Assembly (NCBI GenBank): GCA_022566235.1
Contig: JADFJI010000169.1
Location: 1-5,548, forward strand
Length of the DNA: 5,548 nt
Origin: Chloroflexota bacterium
Lineage (GTDB): Bacteria > Chloroflexota > Dehalococcoidia > Plut-88900
Reading direction: 5' to 3'
The translations under genes and the position numbers were made by a program. Of this stretch, positions 5,384-5,548 are shown one piece after another (the first letter of the stretch is position 1; every line of letters begins with the position of its first letter). The notes beneath the pieces were generated by a model. That model was not told the origin of the DNA and searched no databases. It saw nothing but the letters and a program-made list of their open reading frames with translations.

Positions 5384-5548
5384 ATGGGTATTCTAGACCG
5401 AATTTTCAACCGCCCTCCTAGTCTCCATCAAATCAGTCTATCAGATAGGAGAAAACTAATGGCCGCACTGGGCGACGTAATAGATACCACCCCTCCCATC
5501 GGAGTGGCCCAGTCTCGCGAGGAGATGTATTTGCCTGCGGTTGAAGTG
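5384..5548 (+). CDS. Unidentified protein, N-terminal part only (runs off the window)
   Basis: An open frame of 55 codons starts at ATG 5384 and is still open at the last base. AGGAAGGGG (5367-5375) lies 8 nt before the start, a good ribosome binding site. The visible protein begins MGILDRIFNRPP, continues through a basic stretch (SDRRKLMAAL) and then a short acidic, proline-containing part. There is no signal peptide or membrane segment in the visible part. I do not recognise the family; a short MGxLDRxF opening occurs in several unrelated families and proves nothing. It lies 56 bp after tyrS on the same strand, so it may be partly cotranscribed. Third-position GC is about 48%, like the end of tyrS and unlike the genes before it. 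An alternative in-frame start lies at ATG 5459. Confidence 0.6.
   Translation, partial: MGILDRIFNRPPSLHQISLSDRRKLMAALGDVIDTTPPIGVAQSREEMYLPAVEV
5447..5461 (+). promoter_or_regulatory. Second strong Shine-Dalgarno and ATG inside the right-edge gene
   Basis: AGGAG (5447-5451) is exactly 7 nt before an in-frame ATG at 5459-5461, codon 26 of the reading that starts at 5384. It matches the fumC site in sequence and spacing and is closer to consensus than the one before 5384. The true start could be here, or both starts could be used. The full gene and its homologues would be needed to choose. Confidence 0.4.

Noticed and set aside
5436..5448. Short palindrome CTATC-A-GATAG within the right-edge gene
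   Set aside because: Only 5-bp arms in coding sequence; this length is expected by chance.

Overview
This is a bacterial window with high GC, about 60% through most of its length. It carries four complete, ordinary-looking metabolic and housekeeping genes plus the start of a fifth. The gene set and protein style resemble Chloroflexota (for example Dehalococcoidia or SAR202 relatives), but that placement is a low-certainty inference. Nothing clearly phage-like, no transposase, no CRISPR array and no tRNA or rRNA is visible.

Layout. Bases 1-252 are a more AT-rich edge (the first 120 bases are about 37% GC) with an unassigned open frame, a good sigma-70-type promoter (182-210) and a 14-bp imperfect tandem repeat (229-256). 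fumC (class II fumarase, + strand, 274-1683) follows. It ends 6 bp from the end of a convergent zinc-dependent alcohol dehydrogenase (- strand, 1690-2784) whose sequence is closest in my memory to mycothiol-dependent formaldehyde dehydrogenase. The 244-bp divergent region 2785-3028 holds the dehydrogenase RBS, a spaced inverted repeat (2832-2871), a good ribF promoter (2942-2970) and a perfect 12-bp-arm palindrome (2978-3008) placed where ribF transcription should begin. ribF (riboflavin kinase/FAD synthetase, 3029-3958) and tyrS (tyrosyl-tRNA synthetase, 3951-5327) overlap and form an operon. After a weak hairpin a new reading frame opens at 5384 and runs off the window.

The genes do not form one pathway. 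fumC serves the TCA cycle, the dehydrogenase probably oxidises an alcohol or thiol-formaldehyde adduct with NAD, ribF makes FMN and FAD, and tyrS charges tRNA-Tyr.

I do not see a clear undescribed system. The points most worth a second look are the palindrome overlapping the predicted ribF transcript start, the sharp fall in third-position GC about two thirds of the way through tyrS (near 4920) that continues to the window end, the MscR-like enzyme in what may be a non-actinobacterial genome, and the unidentified gene at the right edge.
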